DNA of 40,750 nucleotides from the NCBI GenBank assembly GCA_013152325.1, contig JAADGN010000039.1, positions 1-40,750 of the forward strand, read 5' to 3'. A program made the translations under genes and the position numbers. Positions within the stretch are counted from its first letter, which is position 1; each line of letters begins with the position of its first letter. Of the stretch, positions 8,510-17,262 are shown piece after piece. The notes under the pieces were generated by a model, which was not told where the DNA came from, searched no databases, and saw nothing but the letters and a program-made list of their open reading frames with translations. Source of the DNA: Chloroflexota bacterium. GTDB lineage: Bacteria; Chloroflexota; Anaerolineae; Anaerolineales; Villigracilaceae.

Positions 8510-9229
8510 ATGTCTCAACCGAACGGACGGAGCGCGCTCGAAACTCCGCAGGAATTGGCGAAACGTTTGTCGCTGCCCTTTGCCGACGATGTGCATCTGC
8601 TCACTCGTGCGCTGACGCATACGTCTTATCTGAACGAGCACCCGGACGTCCTGGATGATAATGAACGGCTGGAATTCCTGGGCGACGCGGTGCTCGATTT
8701 CGTGGTCGCTGCGTGGTTGTACACGCATTGCCCGGAGATGCGCGAAGGCGAATTGACCCGTACGCGCTCCGCGCTGGTGCGCACCGAGCAACTGGCCGAA
8801 TTCGCCCGCCGCATTGACCTGGGGGACGCCATGCGTCTGGGCAAAGGGGAACGGAGCAACGGCGGCGCTGATCGTCCCGCGCTGCTGTGTGCGACTTTTG
8901 AAGCCCTGGTTGGCGCACTGTACTTGCAGGCTGGCGTTCAAGCGGTCGAATCGTTCTTTTTCCCCTTCCTGGAAGAATCGCAGGAGCAAATCGTATCGCG
9001 TGCGGAGATCTACGATCCGAAGAGTCGTTTGCAGGAGTGGGCGCAGTCCCAAAAACTGGGTATCCCGCGCTACGTGACGATCCGGGAGAGCGGCCCCGAC
9101 CATGCCAAAACTTTCGAAGTGGAAGTGTGCATCAACGGCACAGCCTATGGCGTGGGCAGCGGGTCGAGCAAAGGCGCGGCTGCCCAGGTCGCGGCGCAAG
9201 TTGCCCTCGAGACGCTGGGGTTGGTGTGA
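8510..9229 (+). CDS. rnc: Ribonuclease III
   Basis: A 239-residue RNase III that cuts double-stranded RNA in rRNA and mRNA processing. The signature NERLEFLGDAVL is followed by the second catalytic segment with ATFEALVGALYLQ, and a C-terminal double-stranded RNA-binding domain starts near DPKSRLQEW and ends with SSKGAAAQVAAQVALETL. The ATG at 8510 has GGGAGG about nine bases upstream; an alternative ATG at 8441 would add 23 residues and lacks a comparable site. rnc followed by smc is a common bacterial order. Confidence 0.95.
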   Translation: MSQPNGRSALETPQELAKRLSLPFADDVHLLTRALTHTSYLNEHPDVLDDNERLEFLGDAVLDFVVAAWLYTHCPEMREGELTRTRSALVRTEQLAEFARRIDLGDAMRLGKGERSNGGADRPALLCATFEALVGALYLQAGVQAVESFFFPFLEESQEQIVSRAEIYDPKSRLQEWAQSQKLGIPRYVTIRESGPDHAKTFEVEVCINGTAYGVGSGSSKGAAAQVAAQVALETLGLV

Positions 9230-9294
9230 ATTTGGCGATTGACTGCCAGCGACCGGCTTTTAACTTTTCAACTTGGTAACCCTCTAACTACATT

Positions 9295-12200
9295 ATGCCT
9301 CTACGTCTGAAATCACTCGAACTGCACGGATACAAAACCTTCGCTGCCAAAACGGCTTTTGAATTTGCCGAGGGGATCACGGCTATTGTCGGCCCGAACG
9401 GTTCCGGCAAATCCAATATCGCGGACGCGCTGCGCTGGGTGTTGGGCGAGCAGTCCTACAGCCTGTTGCGCGCCAAGAAGACCGAAGACATGATCTTCGC
9501 CGGTTCGGAGCATCGTCCGCGCGCCGGGATGGCCTCGGCCATGATCCTGTTTGACAACACCGAGAATTGGCTGCCGGTCGATTTTTCCGAAGTTGCCTTG
9601 GCGCGGCGTGCTTACCGTGACGGCAACAACGAATATCGACTCAATGGGCAGAAAGTCCGCTTGCGCGATGTCAACGAACTGCTGGCGCAGTCCGGGCTGG
9701 GCCAGCGGACGTATACGATTTTGGGACAGGGCTTGGTGGACGCCTCGCTGGCGCTCAAGGCGGACGACCGTCGTCGTTTGTTTGAAGAAGCGGCGGGGAT
9801 TGGCCTCTATCGTTCCCGCCGCGAAGAAGCCTTGCGCCGTCTGGAGAAGACCCAGCGCAACCTGGAGCGCGTGCTCGACATCATGGCGGAACTCTCGCCC
9901 CTCCTGCGCAGGCTGGAACGGCAGGCGCGCCGGGCGCGGGAATATTCCCAGGTGCAGGCCGATTTGCGCATCTTGCTGCGCGATTGGTACGGTTATCACT
10001 GGCATCGGGCGCAGAAAGAACTTGCTGAGGGCCGCGAGGCCTTGCGTCGACAGAGCGAGAAATTGCGCGAAGCACAGGGGGCGCACCACCAGCAGCAGGG
10101 CGAATTCACCGCCTTCCGCGGCCGCATCCAGGAATTGCGCTCCCGCCTGAGCGCCTGGCATCGTCAATCGTCGGAGCTGCACAGCCAGCGCGAGACCGTC
10201 AGCCGGGATTTGGCCGTGTTGGAGGAGCGCCGCCGCTCGCTGCAAACCTCCCGCCAGAATATCCTGGCGGAGCAGGAGCGCGCCAGGGACGAGGAGCGCA
10301 TCGCACAGGAGAGGCTGGCCGCGGCGGAGAAGGAGACATCCCGTCTGCAGGCGGAGTACGAAGAAGCGCAGGGACAGATCGAGTCCGCCCAGGAATCGTT
10401 GACGGGACGCCAGTCCGAACGGGCGCAGGTGGAGGAGCAATTGCAGGCCGCGCGTCGGCAGGTCGGCAAGCTGGGCGCACAGCGCGCCGAGTTGCAGGCC
10501 CGCCTGGACGAACTTGGCTCCCGCATGGAGAGCCAGCAGCAAAAAATGGAACAAACCGAGAGGGCGGTTGCCAAGGCCGAGGAAGACGCTCGTCAAGCGC
10601 AGAAACGCCAGCATGCCGCCAAGTCCAAGCGTGAGAAGGCCGGGCAGGCCTACCAGCAAGCCGAGGCGGCGCTCAGCGCGCAGCGGGAAAAGGCCGCCGC
10701 GCTGGACGTGGAACGCCGCAAACAACTCGAAAAACGCGCCGAGCGCGAGACCACCCGCACCCGCCTTCAGGCGCAGCTCGAAGTGCTCGAACAGGCCGAG
10801 CAGTCGCTTTCCGGTTATGCGGAGGGCGCCCGCTTTTTGCTCGAAGCCGCCCGCCAATCGCGTCTCAAAAAATCGCACGGCGCCCTGAGCGCGGCATTGG
10901 ACGTCCCGGCCGAATACGAGACGGCCATCGCCGCCGCGTTGGGCGAATACGTGGACGCCATCTTGCTCGACTCCGCCGATGAGACCGAACAGGCGCTCAC
11001 GCTGCTCGAGAACGACCAGGCCGGCCGCGCCGCCATTTTGCCGCTGGAGAAGCTCTCGCAGGCCGCGCCGCTCAAGGCCCCCAAAGACGCCGCCTGCCTG
11101 GGCGTGGCCGCCGAATTGATCCAGGCGCCCGATGCGCTGCGTCCGGCGGTGGATTTGCTGCTCGGCCGGGTGTTGATCGTCAAAGATCGCGCTGCTGCCC
11201 GTCGTTTGATTAAAGGGAAGGATGCTGCAACCCGCGCCGTGACACTGCGCGGTGAAGTGTTCCGTGCGGACGGTTTGATCCTGGCCGGAGGGCAGACGCG
11301 CTCCGGGACCCTGAGCCGGCCGCGCCAACGCCGGGAGTTGCAGCAGTCCCTGGAGGATGTCTCGTCCCGTTTGGCGGCGTTCGACAAAACCCTGACGCGC
11401 TTGACCGCCGAACTGGAGTCTGCCCGGCAGGAAGAATCGCGTCTGGAGGAGGCCTTGCGGCGCGCGCGCGCCCGCCTCGACGAGGCGCAGGCCGAGGAAC
11501 AGCAAGCCGCCCTGGCCCTCGAATCCGCCCGCAGGCAGGTCGCCTGGCAGACGTCGCAGCGGGAGCAGCTTCAGGCTGAGATCGAACGGGCTGAGACAGA
11601 CCGTCAACAGGCCGCGGAGTCGCTGTCCAAAATCGATGAGCAGGATACGCAGTCACGCGAGGCGCTGCGCACTCTCAGCGCCCAGTTGGCCGAACTGTCG
11701 CTGGACGAGGCGCAGTCCCAGGTCACCTATTGGAGCACCCGCGTGGCGGTTACCGAGCGTGCTGTGAGCGATGCCCGCGCCCGTCAAACCGAACGTCAGC
11801 AGGCCGTCAGCCGTTTGGCCGGACAGCAGGAAGCGCTGCAGCGCCGCCTGAAAGAGACCGAGCAATCGCTGGCCGCGCTGGAGACGGAGAAGGAGACGCT
11901 GCGCAAGAAGGAAGCCGATTTGAACGCGCAGTTGGAAGCCCTGCAAACGCAGATCGAGCCGGCCGAAAAGGAACTGGAGACGGCGGAAGCGCAGGAGGGG
12001 AAGCAGCGCAGCCAGGAGACGACGGCCCAGCGGGCGCTGGCGACGATTGAGCGTCAGTATGGACAAATGCAGTTGGACGTGACCCGCCGCCAGGAGGCGC
12101 TGGATACGCTCCGTCAGCGCATCGAGGACGATTTTGGGCTGGTCATGTTCTCATACGGCGCGGATGTTTCCGGCCCGGTTCCGCTGCCGTTCGATGGCAT

Positions 12201-12900
12201 GGTGGAGCAGTTGCCGGTCATCACGGAGCTGCCGCCCGAACTGGAAGAACAGGTCACGCAGCAGCGCGCCCGTTTGCGGCGCATGGGGCCGGTGAATCCG
12301 GAGGCGCAGGAAGAGTACGATAAGGAGCATCAGCGTTTCGAGTTTCTCGAAACGCAGGTCGCCGATTTGCGCAAGGCCGAAGCCGACTTGCGCGAGGTGA
12401 TCGACGAGCTGGACGAATTGACCGAGCGCGCCTTCTACAAAACCTTCAAGGCCGTGGCGCAGGAGTTCCGTGAGATTTTTGTACGGCTGTTCGGGGGCGG
12501 GTCGGCCAAGCTGATGCTGACCGACCCCGACAACTTGATCGAGACCGGTATCGAAATCCAGGCCCGGCTGCCGGGACGGCGCGAACAGGGGTTGGCGCTG
12601 CTTTCTGGCGGCGAGCGCAGCCTGACGGCCATCGCATTGGTCTTCGCTTTGCTCAAGGTTTCGCCCACGCCCATCTGCGTGATGGACGAGGTCGATGCCA
12701 TGCTCGACGAGGCCAACGTGGGCCGCTTCCGCGAGATGCTGCTCGATCTGAGCAAGGATACGCAATTCATCATCATCACGCACAACCGCAATACCGTCCA
12801 GGCCGCGGACGTGATCTACGGCGTGACCATGGGGCGCGACTCGACCAGCCAGGTCATCAGCCTGAAACTGGATGAGATCAGCGAGGATATGCTGAGGTAG
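9295..12900 (+). CDS. smc: Chromosome segregation protein SMC
   Basis: A 1201-residue condensin subunit that organises and segregates the chromosome as a dimer with ScpA/ScpB. The N-terminal ATPase half carries Walker A GPNGSGKSN at residues 33-41. Two long coiled-coil arms rich in Glu, Gln, Arg and Ala (about 170-520 and 690-1020) flank a hinge near residues 530-650, which includes AALGEYVDAILLD and LRGEVFRADGLILAGG. The C-terminal half has the ABC signature LLSGGERSLTAIAL and Walker B PICVMDEVDAMLDEANV, then the D-loop and H-loop ITHNR. The length is normal. It begins 65 bases after rnc and is probably co-transcribed with it. Confidence 0.97.
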   Translation: MPLRLKSLELHGYKTFAAKTAFEFAEGITAIVGPNGSGKSNIADALRWVLGEQSYSLLRAKKTEDMIFAGSEHRPRAGMASAMILFDNTENWLPVDFSEVALARRAYRDGNNEYRLNGQKVRLRDVNELLAQSGLGQRTYTILGQGLVDASLALKADDRRRLFEEAAGIGLYRSRREEALRRLEKTQRNLERVLDIMAELSPLLRRLERQARRAREYSQVQADLRILLRDWYGYHWHRAQKELAEGREALRRQSEKLREAQGAHHQQQGEFTAFRGRIQELRSRLSAWHRQSSELHSQRETVSRDLAVLEERRRSLQTSRQNILAEQERARDEERIAQERLAAAEKETSRLQAEYEEAQGQIESAQESLTGRQSERAQVEEQLQAARRQVGKLGAQRAELQARLDELGSRMESQQQKMEQTERAVAKAEEDARQAQKRQHAAKSKREKAGQAYQQAEAALSAQREKAAALDVERRKQLEKRAERETTRTRLQAQLEVLEQAEQSLSGYAEGARFLLEAARQSRLKKSHGALSAALDVPAEYETAIAAALGEYVDAILLDSADETEQALTLLENDQAGRAAILPLEKLSQAAPLKAPKDAACLGVAAELIQAPDALRPAVDLLLGRVLIVKDRAAARRLIKGKDAATRAVTLRGEVFRADGLILAGGQTRSGTLSRPRQRRELQQSLEDVSSRLAAFDKTLTRLTAELESARQEESRLEEALRRARARLDEAQAEEQQAALALESARRQVAWQTSQREQLQAEIERAETDRQQAAESLSKIDEQDTQSREALRTLSAQLAELSLDEAQSQVTYWSTRVAVTERAVSDARARQTERQQAVSRLAGQQEALQRRLKETEQSLAALETEKETLRKKEADLNAQLEALQTQIEPAEKELETAEAQEGKQRSQETTAQRALATIERQYGQMQLDVTRRQEALDTLRQRIEDDFGLVMFSYGADVSGPVPLPFDGMVEQLPVITELPPELEEQVTQQRARLRRMGPVNPEAQEEYDKEHQRFEFLETQVADLRKAEADLREVIDELDELTERAFYKTFKAVAQEFREIFVRLFGGGSAKLMLTDPDNLIETGIEIQARLPGRREQGLALLSGGERSLTAIALVFALLKVSPTPICVMDEVDAMLDEANVGRFREMLLDLSKDTQFIIITHNRNTVQAADVIYGVTMGRDSTSQVISLKLDEISEDMLR

Positions 12901-12910
12901 TTTTTTTTAG

Positions 12911-12990
12911 CGTTCATTGGTTGGCCAGTGCATTGGTTCATTGGTTCGTGGATGTGTTGACGAACCAATCAACCAACTGACCAACGAAAC
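12911..12990. repeat. Imperfect inverted repeat of CATTGGTT motifs
   Basis: A run of GGTTCATTGGTT-type motifs (about 12911-12949) is followed by the complementary GAACCAATCAACCAAC series (about 12962-12990). It lies in the convergent gap between smc and the PpiC-type gene, next to the terminator. Confidence 0.45.
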
Positions 12991-12991
12991 C

Positions 12992-13027
12992 AAAGACCCG
13001 ACAGGCCATGAGGCTTGCCGGGTCTTT
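12992..13027. terminator. Bidirectional terminator between smc and the parvulin gene
   Basis: AAAGACCCG (12992-13000) pairs with CGGGTCTTT (13019-13027), and the stem continues inward through CAGGCC/GGCTTG. The T-run TTTT is on the plus strand and the A-rich flank serves the minus strand. Confidence 0.8.
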
Positions 13028-13053
13028 TCTTGTGTCTTGGGTATTTGGCCGGG

Positions 13054-14361
13054 TTACTGTGCAGGCTGCGGTTGGCCAAAGGCCTCTTGTAACGCTTGCT
13101 GCAAATCGGGGTCGCTGGGTATGCGATCCATCCAAATATCGTAGATCTCGATATTTGCTTCTTCGCGCACCTGGGCCAGCCATTCCTGGAATGCGGTATC
13201 GCGTGCTTTCTGGTACTCGTCCGCGCTCAGGGGGCGGTTTTCGTGTCCCAGCACCTGGATGATGTGGAAGCCAAAGTCCGTTTGCACCGGTTCACTGATC
13301 TCGCCGACCTCGAGGTTGAATGCCGCGTCCTCGAAAGCAGTCACCATCGTCCCTCTGCTAAACCAGCCCAGGTCACCGCCGTTGTCTTTGTTGCTGGTGT
13401 CCAGGGATACTTGAGCGGCCAGGGTGGCAAAGTCTTCGCCGCTTTTCAGGCGTTCGCGGATGACATTTGCCAACGCGGCGTCCGGGACGAGGATGTGACG
13501 CGCCCAGACCTGCTCCCCCTCGTGGGGGACATCCGCGGTGATGACTTCGTAGAGTTTGTTGAAATAGAGCTGGCTCTCGAAGAGCGCGCGCACGTCTTCT
13601 TCCGTCAGGCCCAGGTCCGTGTAACGCGGCAGGGCATTTTGGTATTGCTGCTGATAGCCCTCCAGCGTGTAGGGTGTTGGCGTCAGTGTGGGCAGGGCAG
13701 TGGGCGTTGGGCTGGAGACCGCCGTCGGTGTGGCGGCTGGATCAGGGCTCGCGGTGGGCGCGGGGGTGGAGGTCGGGGCGTCGGTCGCTGTTGGGGTGAT
13801 GGTCACCAGCGCCAGTTGTTCCGGCGAAAGAGTCGGGTAGGTGACTTCTGTGGGCGTGATCGTCGGCGTCGGGGTCCCGTCGGGGAAGAATCCAAACATC
13901 GAGCGGATATAGTCTTCCACTTCCTCCGGCGTGACGGTGATGCCGCGCTTGGCCGCTTCCTGTTGGTACAGACGCTCGTTGATCATCGCGTCGAGGACGC
14001 TTTTCCCGAGAACAAGCGGGGAGTTGAGGCGATCCTCGATGGGTTGGGTTTGGCTGGTCGTATCGAAACCAAGCGCCTGCCCGAATTGCAGCGTCTGGAT
14101 ATACTGGTCGATCAGACGCTGGCGTTCCAGCCGGACGCGGGCCTGGAATTGGATTATGGAGATGGTCTCATCCCCGACTCTGGCAACTGGCTTGTGCAGT
14201 TGCAGAACGGTCTGGTCGAGGTAGCCGTATCCCAGGAGCAGGATGATAGCGACCACAATGCCAATGGCGATGTTTCGGATGAGCAGCGACTGGCGTCGTT
14301 CGCGTTCCAGCCGTGCAACATGTTTTCTGCTAACTATTCTTTTTTGCCTGCGATTTGCCAT
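13054..14361 (-). CDS. Membrane-anchored PpiC/SurA-type peptidyl-prolyl isomerase
   Basis: A 435-residue extracytoplasmic folding factor. A basic N terminus precedes one membrane helix (about residues 30-48, IAIGIVVAIILLLGYGYL), with no cleavable signal or lipobox evident. A SurA-N-like helical region follows, interrupted by a Thr/Pro/Ala-rich low-complexity linker (about residues 155-230, many TPTP units). The parvulin rotamase domain begins at VWARHILV and includes NKDNGGDLGWFSRG and FGFHIIQVLG. The protein would sit on the outer face of the membrane and help secreted proteins fold. It lies 67 bases downstream of rpsR on the same strand. The ATG is preceded by AAGGTGA. Confidence 0.88.
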   Translation of the reverse strand: MANRRQKRIVSRKHVARLERERRQSLLIRNIAIGIVVAIILLLGYGYLDQTVLQLHKPVARVGDETISIIQFQARVRLERQRLIDQYIQTLQFGQALGFDTTSQTQPIEDRLNSPLVLGKSVLDAMINERLYQQEAAKRGITVTPEEVEDYIRSMFGFFPDGTPTPTITPTEVTYPTLSPEQLALVTITPTATDAPTSTPAPTASPDPAATPTAVSSPTPTALPTLTPTPYTLEGYQQQYQNALPRYTDLGLTEEDVRALFESQLYFNKLYEVITADVPHEGEQVWARHILVPDAALANVIRERLKSGEDFATLAAQVSLDTSNKDNGGDLGWFSRGTMVTAFEDAAFNLEVGEISEPVQTDFGFHIIQVLGHENRPLSADEYQKARDTAFQEWLAQVREEANIEIYDIWMDRIPSDPDLQQALQEAFGQPQPAQ

Positions 14362-14428
14362 AATTCACCTTATGAAAATTTTGGGGCATGGCATGCGCCA
14401 TGCCCCGTTTGTTGCCGGATGGGGTAGA

Positions 14429-14713
14429 TTATGATCGACCCTCTTCCCAGTACTTGCCTGTAAACGGCAGCAGCGCGATATGGCGGGAGCGTTTGATGGC
14501 AGTTGCCAGCGTGCGTTGGTGGCGGGCGCAGGTGCCGGTCTGGCGGCGTGGGCGAATCTTGCCGTCTTCTGTGATGAAGCGGCGCAGCAGGTCTGTGTTT
14601 TTGTAGTCGATTGCCAGATTTTTGTCTGTGCAGAACTGGCAGACCTTGGGACGTGAATAGTACCGGTTGTGAGAACGCCTTTTGAATGGACGTCTGTTGT
14701 TTGTCGGGGGCAT
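14429..14713 (-). CDS. rpsR: 30S ribosomal protein S18
   Basis: A 94-residue S18 that binds S6 in the small-subunit platform. CQFCTDK and GTCARHQ supply the cysteines of the zinc-binding form of S18. The core [22 protein letters not shown] and the tail [10 protein letters not shown] are characteristic. It is the last gene of the rpsF-ssb-rpsR cluster, 27 bases after ssb, with GGAG at ribosome-binding distance. Confidence 0.96.
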   Translation of the reverse strand: MPPTNNRRPFKRRSHNRYYSRPKVCQFCTDKNLAIDYKNTDLLRRFITEDGKIRPRRQTGTCARHQRTLATAIKRSRHIALLPFTGKYWEEGRS

Positions 14714-14740
14714 TGCTTACTCCGATCTGTCTTATATCTT

Positions 14741-15157
14741 TTAAAATGGAAATTCGTCTTCGTCTGTCTGGGATCCGGCTTCGACGTCGGATTTGTCTTC
14801 GCCTTGGCTCTGACGGTTGTCCCGCCGATCCCCAAGCATCATCATCTCATTGGCGACCACTTCGACGGAGGTACGTTTCGTGCCTTCCTTGTCTTCCCAG
14901 CGCCGGGTTTGCAAGCGGCCCTCGATGTAGACCTGCTGACCTTTGGTCAGGTATTTCTTGCAAATTTCAGCCAAATGGCCCCAGGCGACCACGTTGAACC
15001 ACTCGGTTTCAGAGTGGCGTTCGCCATCCGAGCTGTTCCATGAGCGGCTGACGGCGACCGAGAAAGTGGTCACAGGCCGGCCAGAGGGAGTGTAACGCAT
15101 CTCAGGATCGCGCCCCAGGTGACCGATAATCATGACCTTGTTCAAGCCTCGGCTCAT
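14741..15157 (-). CDS. ssb: Single-stranded DNA-binding protein
   Basis: A 138-residue SSB. The OB-fold occupies residues 1-105 (MSRGLNKVMIIGHLGRDPE, WFNVVAWG, GQQVYIEGRLQTR). A short acidic Gln-rich linker follows, and the protein ends EDEFPF, matching the acidic protein-interaction tip of bacterial SSBs. It lies between rpsF and rpsR in the conserved order, with GGAGAA before the ATG. Confidence 0.97.
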   Translation of the reverse strand: MSRGLNKVMIIGHLGRDPEMRYTPSGRPVTTFSVAVSRSWNSSDGERHSETEWFNVVAWGHLAEICKKYLTKGQQVYIEGRLQTRRWEDKEGTKRTSVEVVANEMMMLGDRRDNRQSQGEDKSDVEAGSQTDEDEFPF

Positions 15158-15213
15158 GACATTCTCCTTTACTAGTAGTTGACCGAGAAACGAAAACCAG
15201 ACAGACGTGTGAC

Positions 15214-15498
15214 TTAATTAACAAGGACGAGCATGTGACGCATGACGGGCTCTAGCAGACGCAGCTTGCGTTCCAGCTCCGACGTCGTGGCGGGAAGCAT
15301 GGTGACGTTCAGCAGCACGTATTGACCTTCCATCTGCTTGCGGATCTGGTAGGCCATCTTGCGGCGGCCCCAAATTTCCACGTTGTCAACGCTGCCGTCT
15401 GCTTCGCCAATCCAACCCTTGATCTGGTCGAGCACGTCGTTGAACGCGGTCTCGTCCAGGTCTGGGTGGATCACACAAACCAATTCGTATTTACGCAT
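15214..15498 (-). CDS. rpsF: 30S ribosomal protein S6
   Basis: A 94-residue S6 with MRKYELVCVIHPDLDE, the central KMAYQIRKQMEGQYVLLNV strand pair, and a short C terminus. It is the first gene of rpsF-ssb-rpsR. AAGGAGG lies ten bases before the ATG. The leader carries a strong hairpin at 15566-15589 that may be an autoregulatory site. Confidence 0.96.
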   Translation of the reverse strand: MRKYELVCVIHPDLDETAFNDVLDQIKGWIGEADGSVDNVEIWGRRKMAYQIRKQMEGQYVLLNVTMLPATTSELERKLRLLEPVMRHMLVLVN

Positions 15499-15565
15499 GA
15501 GGGGGGAACCTCCTTTCCCTGGGATTGCTCCCGGTCAACACCGTGGGTGAGCCGGGGGCGGAAAG

Positions 15566-15589
15566 ATGTACGCCGCGCGGGGCGTACAT
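15566..15589 (-). promoter_or_regulatory. rpsF leader hairpin, possible S6:S18 binding site
   Basis: ATGTACGCC and GGCGTACAT form a perfect nine-base-pair stem around a six-base CCGCGC loop, about 70 bases before the rpsF start. S6:S18 autoregulatory leaders in other bacteria present a CCG trinucleotide in a hairpin. The CCG here sits in the loop, which is suggestive only. Confidence 0.35.
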
Positions 15590-15684
15590 GAACTGGGCAA
15601 GTTTAGCACAAAGTAAAGGTTTTGGGGAGGGCGAAATGAAGTCCATGGGGCGGGATCGAATGCCGCCGATCCTGCCCGATCGGC

Positions 15685-16746
15685 CTACTTCACGTAAATC
15701 GGATTGCTGAAGATCCAGCCGCGCTTGCGTCCCAGATAACGGCGGTGGACCTCTACTCGATAGACGCCCGGCTCGGTGGTGATGTGGGTGCAGGCCTGCT
15801 GTTTCTTCCAGACGCGTATCACCTCCGCGTCCTTGATCAGGCGGATCTCGGCCAATCCGGGCAGGTGGGCTTGCAGGGTCACGCCGCCTTGAGCCGGGAT
15901 TTCGTCGCCCATGATGGCGGCCTCTTCCCGTCCCTGTGCCGTGAAGCGGAAACCGCGCGTGGACGCGGGCCGGTCGTAGCCGACGAAGGCATGGCCGGCG
16001 CTCAAGGCGTCCAGGATCAGGCGGCGATCTGCAGCCAGGTCGCCGCTCAAGGGCTGGGGCAGGAAAAGGTGTGTGTTGATGGCCCTGAAGTGGAATTCAT
16101 ACGGAAAAATGACGCGTTGCAGCGGGCCCATGCTGGCCTGCATGGCGTGTGCGTCTGAGCCGCCGATGGCGACCACGCGTTTGCCGTCCGTGAGCAGGTC
16201 GTCCCATTTCCGTAACGCGTCGGGGAAGGGGCTGCGGGCGATGAAATCTGGAAAATAGGCGTAAAACAAGGCGTGGAATTTGCTCTTGATGGCGCCCTTG
16301 AATTCGCTGAAGCCGTTCCACAACTCGATGCCGGTAAAACCCTGCACGTCCCAGTCTGCCCAGGAGATGTCCGGCTCGTTGAAGGCTGGCTGCTCGGGGT
16401 CAAAAGGGTGGGCGATGAAGGCCAGCCCTCCGGCCTTGCGCACGTTATTGATCAGCGCTTGTGGGTCGTCTGCGTATGTGGCGACCTCGCTCCCCGCGCC
16501 AAAGACCAGCAGGTGATTCTTTTGTGGTTCGCGGTCCTGGTCGTGAACTTCCTCGCCGACCAGCAGCAGGACGCGTTTTGCCCCCTCTTTGTAATAGCCC
16601 TCCGGCCCCTGAACCCAGACGTTGTGATCGGTCACGATGACCGCGTCCAGGCCGGCGCGCAGGGCTGCCCGGGCGATGTCCGCGTGCGATCCGCTGCCAT
16701 CGGAGTAACGTGTGTGCATGTGTAGGTTAATGATCACTTCGTGCAT
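15685..16746 (-). CDS. PHP-domain metal-dependent phosphoesterase
   Basis: A 353-residue protein of the polymerase-and-histidinol-phosphatase superfamily. The N-terminal metal site NLHMHTRYSDGS (His9, His11, Asp16) is followed by VIVTDHN, the GEEVHD segment, FIAHP and IGGSDAHA, all positioned as PHP metal ligands. The last about 110 residues form a beta-rich extension that probably fine-tunes substrate choice. The likely chemistry is phosphoester hydrolysis; the substrate is unknown. It is leftward and separated from rpsF by about 190 bases that hold the rpsF leader. No signal peptide is visible. Confidence 0.88.
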   Translation of the reverse strand: MHEVIINLHMHTRYSDGSGSHADIARAALRAGLDAVIVTDHNVWVQGPEGYYKEGAKRVLLLVGEEVHDQDREPQKNHLLVFGAGSEVATYADDPQALINNVRKAGGLAFIAHPFDPEQPAFNEPDISWADWDVQGFTGIELWNGFSEFKGAIKSKFHALFYAYFPDFIARSPFPDALRKWDDLLTDGKRVVAIGGSDAHAMQASMGPLQRVIFPYEFHFRAINTHLFLPQPLSGDLAADRRLILDALSAGHAFVGYDRPASTRGFRFTAQGREEAAIMGDEIPAQGGVTLQAHLPGLAEIRLIKDAEVIRVWKKQQACTHITTEPGVYRVEVHRRYLGRKRGWIFSNPIYVK

Positions 16747-16827
16747 TGAAGCAGCCTTTGTCGGTTCTGTATTCTTCGAGAGAATTTCTTGTCATACTCG
16801 GCGAAATTTGTGAGAGTCGCCTCGCTG

Positions 16828-16857
16828 TTGACTATTTCACTGTATCGCAGGTATAAT
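16828..16857 (+). promoter_or_regulatory. Sigma70 promoter for secG
   Basis: TTGACT (16828-16833), an 18-base spacer and a perfect TATAAT (16852-16857). The start would be near 16864, leaving a leader of about 23 bases that contains AGGAGG. Confidence 0.75.
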
Positions 16858-16886
16858 TTGCCCGCTAATTTCTAGGAGGCAGTGGT

Positions 16887-17111
16887 ATGAGCAAATATTT
16901 GGATATTGCCCTGATTATAACGTCGATTGCTTTGATCGTCAGTGTGATCTTGCAAAGCAAGGGTGCCGGGCTGGGTGGTTTGACAGGCGGCGACACGGGC
17001 GGCGTATTTACGGCGCGCCGCGGCGTAGAGAAGACTCTTTTCAAAGCCACGATTGTTTTGAGCATTATTTTCTTTGCATTGGCGATCGCCGCGGTGTTGG
17101 CTGCTCGCTAG
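16887..17111 (+). CDS. secG: Preprotein translocase subunit SecG
   Basis: A 74-residue membrane protein with two hydrophobic helices (about residues 5-23 and 53-73) joined by the Gly-rich SKGAGLGGLTGGDTGGVF loop typical of SecG. It is part of the SecYEG channel. AGGAGG precedes the ATG, and the gene has its own promoter and terminator, so it is probably monocistronic. Confidence 0.93.
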   Translation: MSKYLDIALIITSIALIVSVILQSKGAGLGGLTGGDTGGVFTARRGVEKTLFKATIVLSIIFFALAIAAVLAAR

Positions 17112-17126
17112 GAAAGCGTCCGATCT

Positions 17127-17189
17127 AGAAAGGCCGTTTACCTGGTTACGGCTGACAGGCCGGGTCTGGGAAAAGGCCTTTCTTTTTTT
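17127..17189 (+). terminator. Intrinsic terminator after secG
   Basis: AGAAAGGCC (17127-17135) pairs with GGCCTTTCT (17175-17183), followed by a run of seven T. The 39-base loop can form further pairs. Confidence 0.75.
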
Positions 17190-17262
17190 GTGCCTGCTGA
17201 GTGCGACGAAACTTGCTGAAAAAAACTGTTTTTGAAAAACACATAGCCCGGATTGGCGTTTT

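Noticed and set aside
9313-11607. 764-codon open frame opposite smc
   Set aside because: Leu/Gly/Arg-rich complement of coiled-coil coding sequence, typical of antisense frames at this GC content.
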